Origin: Membranipora membranacea
Taxonomy: Eukaryota; Bryozoa; Gymnolaemata; Cheilostomatida; Membraniporidae
Length of the DNA stretch: 60,000 nt
Reading direction: 5' to 3'
Assembly (NCBI GenBank): GCA_914767715.1
Contig: OU612071.1
Location: 15,994,948 to 16,054,947, forward strand
Position 1 is the stretch's first letter. The number at the start of each line of letters is the position of its first letter. The notes beneath the pieces were generated by a model. That model ran no database searches, was not told the DNA's origin, and saw nothing but the letters and a program-made list of their open reading frames with translations. Made by a program: the position numbers and the translations under genes. Positions 56,601 to 59,600 of this stretch are shown here, one piece after another.

Positions 56601-59600
56601 TGCCCAAATAAACACATGATAATATGTAGAAAATGTTCTAAAAAAGGTCATTTTGCTAAATGTTGCAGAACTCGGACTGATGATGGTGGCAAAAGTGGTA
56701 ACGTGAGTGGCTGATGGCTGATGTATACAAACCGATCGATATACCAATGAAGGTTGAAGGTAAATCTATCAAATTACAGTTGGATACGGGGTGTGGTTGG
56801 AGTCTAATATCATCAAAAGTGTACCAGTCAAAACTCAGTTATTGTAAGTTGTCTGCTCGTTCTGACTTGACATTACATGATTATAGTGGCTATCTAGTTA
56901 AAGTCTTAGGTGAGATTTCTGTTAATGTAGTTTATGCAGCTCAGTCACATAAGTTGCCGCTTATTGTAGTACAGGGTAATGGTACAAGTTTGCTAGGTCG
57001 AAATTGGCTTTCTCCCATACGGTTGAATTGGAATGAAATATTCTCAGTACCAATAGTAGGTCAGGTCAAATCTCGTACTCTCAACGAGGTGTTGTCAAAG
57101 CATGCTCAGGTATTTCGTAGTGATTGCCTTGGTGAGATTAGAGGTTATGAGGCTTCTATAGAGTTGAAACCTGATTGTACACCCATATTCTGTAAAGCTC
57201 GACCAGTTCCGTTAATGTTCAGAGATAAGGTAGACGCTGATCTAGATAAACAAGTCTCAGATGGTTCTCTCGTACCTGTTCAGAAGAGTAATGTGTACCC
57301 AAGGATCAAGGCAAAAATGTAAGAGTATGCGCCGACTACTCCATTTCTGTTAACAAGGCTATTGAAGACAATGTTTACCCACTACCGCTGCCAGATGATC
57401 TCTTCACAATGATGAAAAGAGAAAAATTCTCTAAGATTGACCTCGCATCTGCCTACACACAGTTAGAGCTAGACAAAAGCTCTCAGAAAATTCTCACAAT
57501 GAATACTCCTAAAGGGTTATTAGTGCCTACCAGGTTGCCGTTTGGTGTGAAAGTAGCAAGTATGCAGTTTCAGAAAGTCCTAAATCAGATTTTGTCAGGT
57601 ATTCCTAACACATGTTGTTATATCGATGATATTCTTGTAACCGGTCCTAATGATCATGAGCACTTGAAAATGCTAGATGAGGTTATTGATCGGTTGGAAA
57701 AACATGGTATCACAGTGAATAAACACAAAAGTGCGTTCTTGCAGTTGTCGGTTCCATATCTTGGTCATGTTCTCAGTAAATCTGGCATAGCACCCAATGA
57801 AGACAGAGTAAAAGCTATAAAAGAAGCTAAGACTCCTAAGAAAGTCCAAGACGTGCAGCAGTTCATGGGAATGATCAACTACTATGGAAAGTTCATTGAA
57901 CAAGTCGCTACCAAAACTGAGCCGTTGCATAATCTGATGGAGTCGACTTCGTTTGGACGGAAGAGTGCCAACAAGCATTCAACAATCTGGAGGAAGAGTT
58001 GTGCACCCAAACACTACTCACCAGATTTGACCCTAGAAAACAGCTGGCGTGTGATGCAAGTCCCTACGGTGTTGGAGCCATAATCTCACATAGAGAAGAA
58101 GATGGATCTGAAACACTGATAGCCTATGCCTCGAGAACACTCTCAAATGCAGAATCAAACTACGCTCAGACACACAGAGAAGCTCTCAGCATCATGTTTG
58201 GATTGAAGAAGTTTGCAAAGTATCTGATTGGCAACAAACTCATACTCATCACAGATCACAGTGCACTTCAGACAGTTTTCGGCCCTAATGCTAAACTAGA
58301 GTCTGGAGTTGCCCTCTCTCGATTGCACAGATGGAAACTCATTCTAAACGAGTACAACTATACAGTAGAATATCGCAAAGGTTCTGACTTATGTCTTGTT
58401 GATTATCTGTCGAGAGCTCCGCTCAGTTCTAATGAAAGTTTTGAGATGGAAGTAAAATATTTCTCAATAGTTGATAATCTCCCAGTGACTGCTGATGAAA
58501 TAGCTCGTGAAACTAGTAGTTGTCCTATTCTCAGTAAGGTTCAAGACTTCGTGAAATTCGGTTGTCCTACCCTATTGTCTTATCGATAGAGTTATGTCAG
58601 AGTTGCACCAGGATCACGCTGGTGTTGTCAGAATGAAATCAGTGGCTCGTAGTTATTTCTGGTTTCCAAATGTTGATAGTACTGAGACGTTCAGCTTGAA
58701 TAAGCAAACCACCAGAGAGATATAAACCCTCTTAAAGGGAAGGCAATGTTATATATGCTATGCCTTAACGATGGCAGTTAATTAGTCTGCTAACAGACAT
58801 CACAGGACGTGATGTCAGATTCTATTGTTCTTTTACAATGACCACAATGCAGTGGCTATTTCCTTTTCTATGTAAACCATGCTACCAGTAAGATGCCTCT
58901 GCTAGATGCTCCCAATAAAATATCGTAAAACATCACCGACACACAAACTAAATACACCTTGTATCAACTAACGAATTAACAAGGTCGTCACACCTCTTAC
59001 ATTTACCAGTGCTCAACATATATTTTACTGGCATTAATTGATAAACAAGACAAGTCCACCACTTTTGATAGAAAATTATAATTATTAGCGTATTTTTAAT
59101 ATGAGAGGATGTTCGTACTACACCCAACTTCAAATAACTTGTTAGATAATATGATAGCATCTACTTTTAACAATATACCATTCAATTTACTTTCAATAAT
59201 CAATTATTAATCATTAAAACGTAGTTTTTCTGATTATCTTTCTCATCATCTTGATTGAAATTTCTATTTCCTGTTATTTGGGTTTCTCTCGATGGCTGAT
59301 TTTGTAAAATATTCTCATCAAATGAAAACGTATGCCAATAAAGTAAAAAAAAAAGCAGTGAACAATATCAATAAATATGCCTATCCGCTTCACAATTTTA
59401 ACTCAGGACAACATCAATATCTAAAGCAAAGGCTGCGAAACAAAGCTCACACAACTTTAGTTTAGATGTCAGCAATATAGAAGCTAATTATTTTCAGGGT
59501 GAAGGATATATTATTTGGGATCACTAAAACACTTTTACAATGACAGTTGAGCTACCCATTGTCCCTCACGTTATTGGTGTCTGGCTGACCTGCCTTCTCA

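Larger units (their letters stand above)
55620..58954 (+). mobile_element. Ty3/gypsy LTR retrotransposon, short LTRs, deleted and frame-broken
   Basis: A complete insertion: LTRs 55620-55816 and 58747-58954, each starting TGTTATATATGC, flanked by the 5-bp direct repeat CACCT (55615-55619 and 58955-58959). Primer-binding-site-like TGGCGACACAGG follows the 5' LTR; a purine tract AAAGGGAAGGCAA precedes the 3' LTR. Inside are gag with zinc knuckles, protease, reverse transcriptase and RNase H; integrase is nearly absent. Antisense in the RNF213-like intron between exons 2 and 1. It cannot be autonomous as read. Confidence 0.96.
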
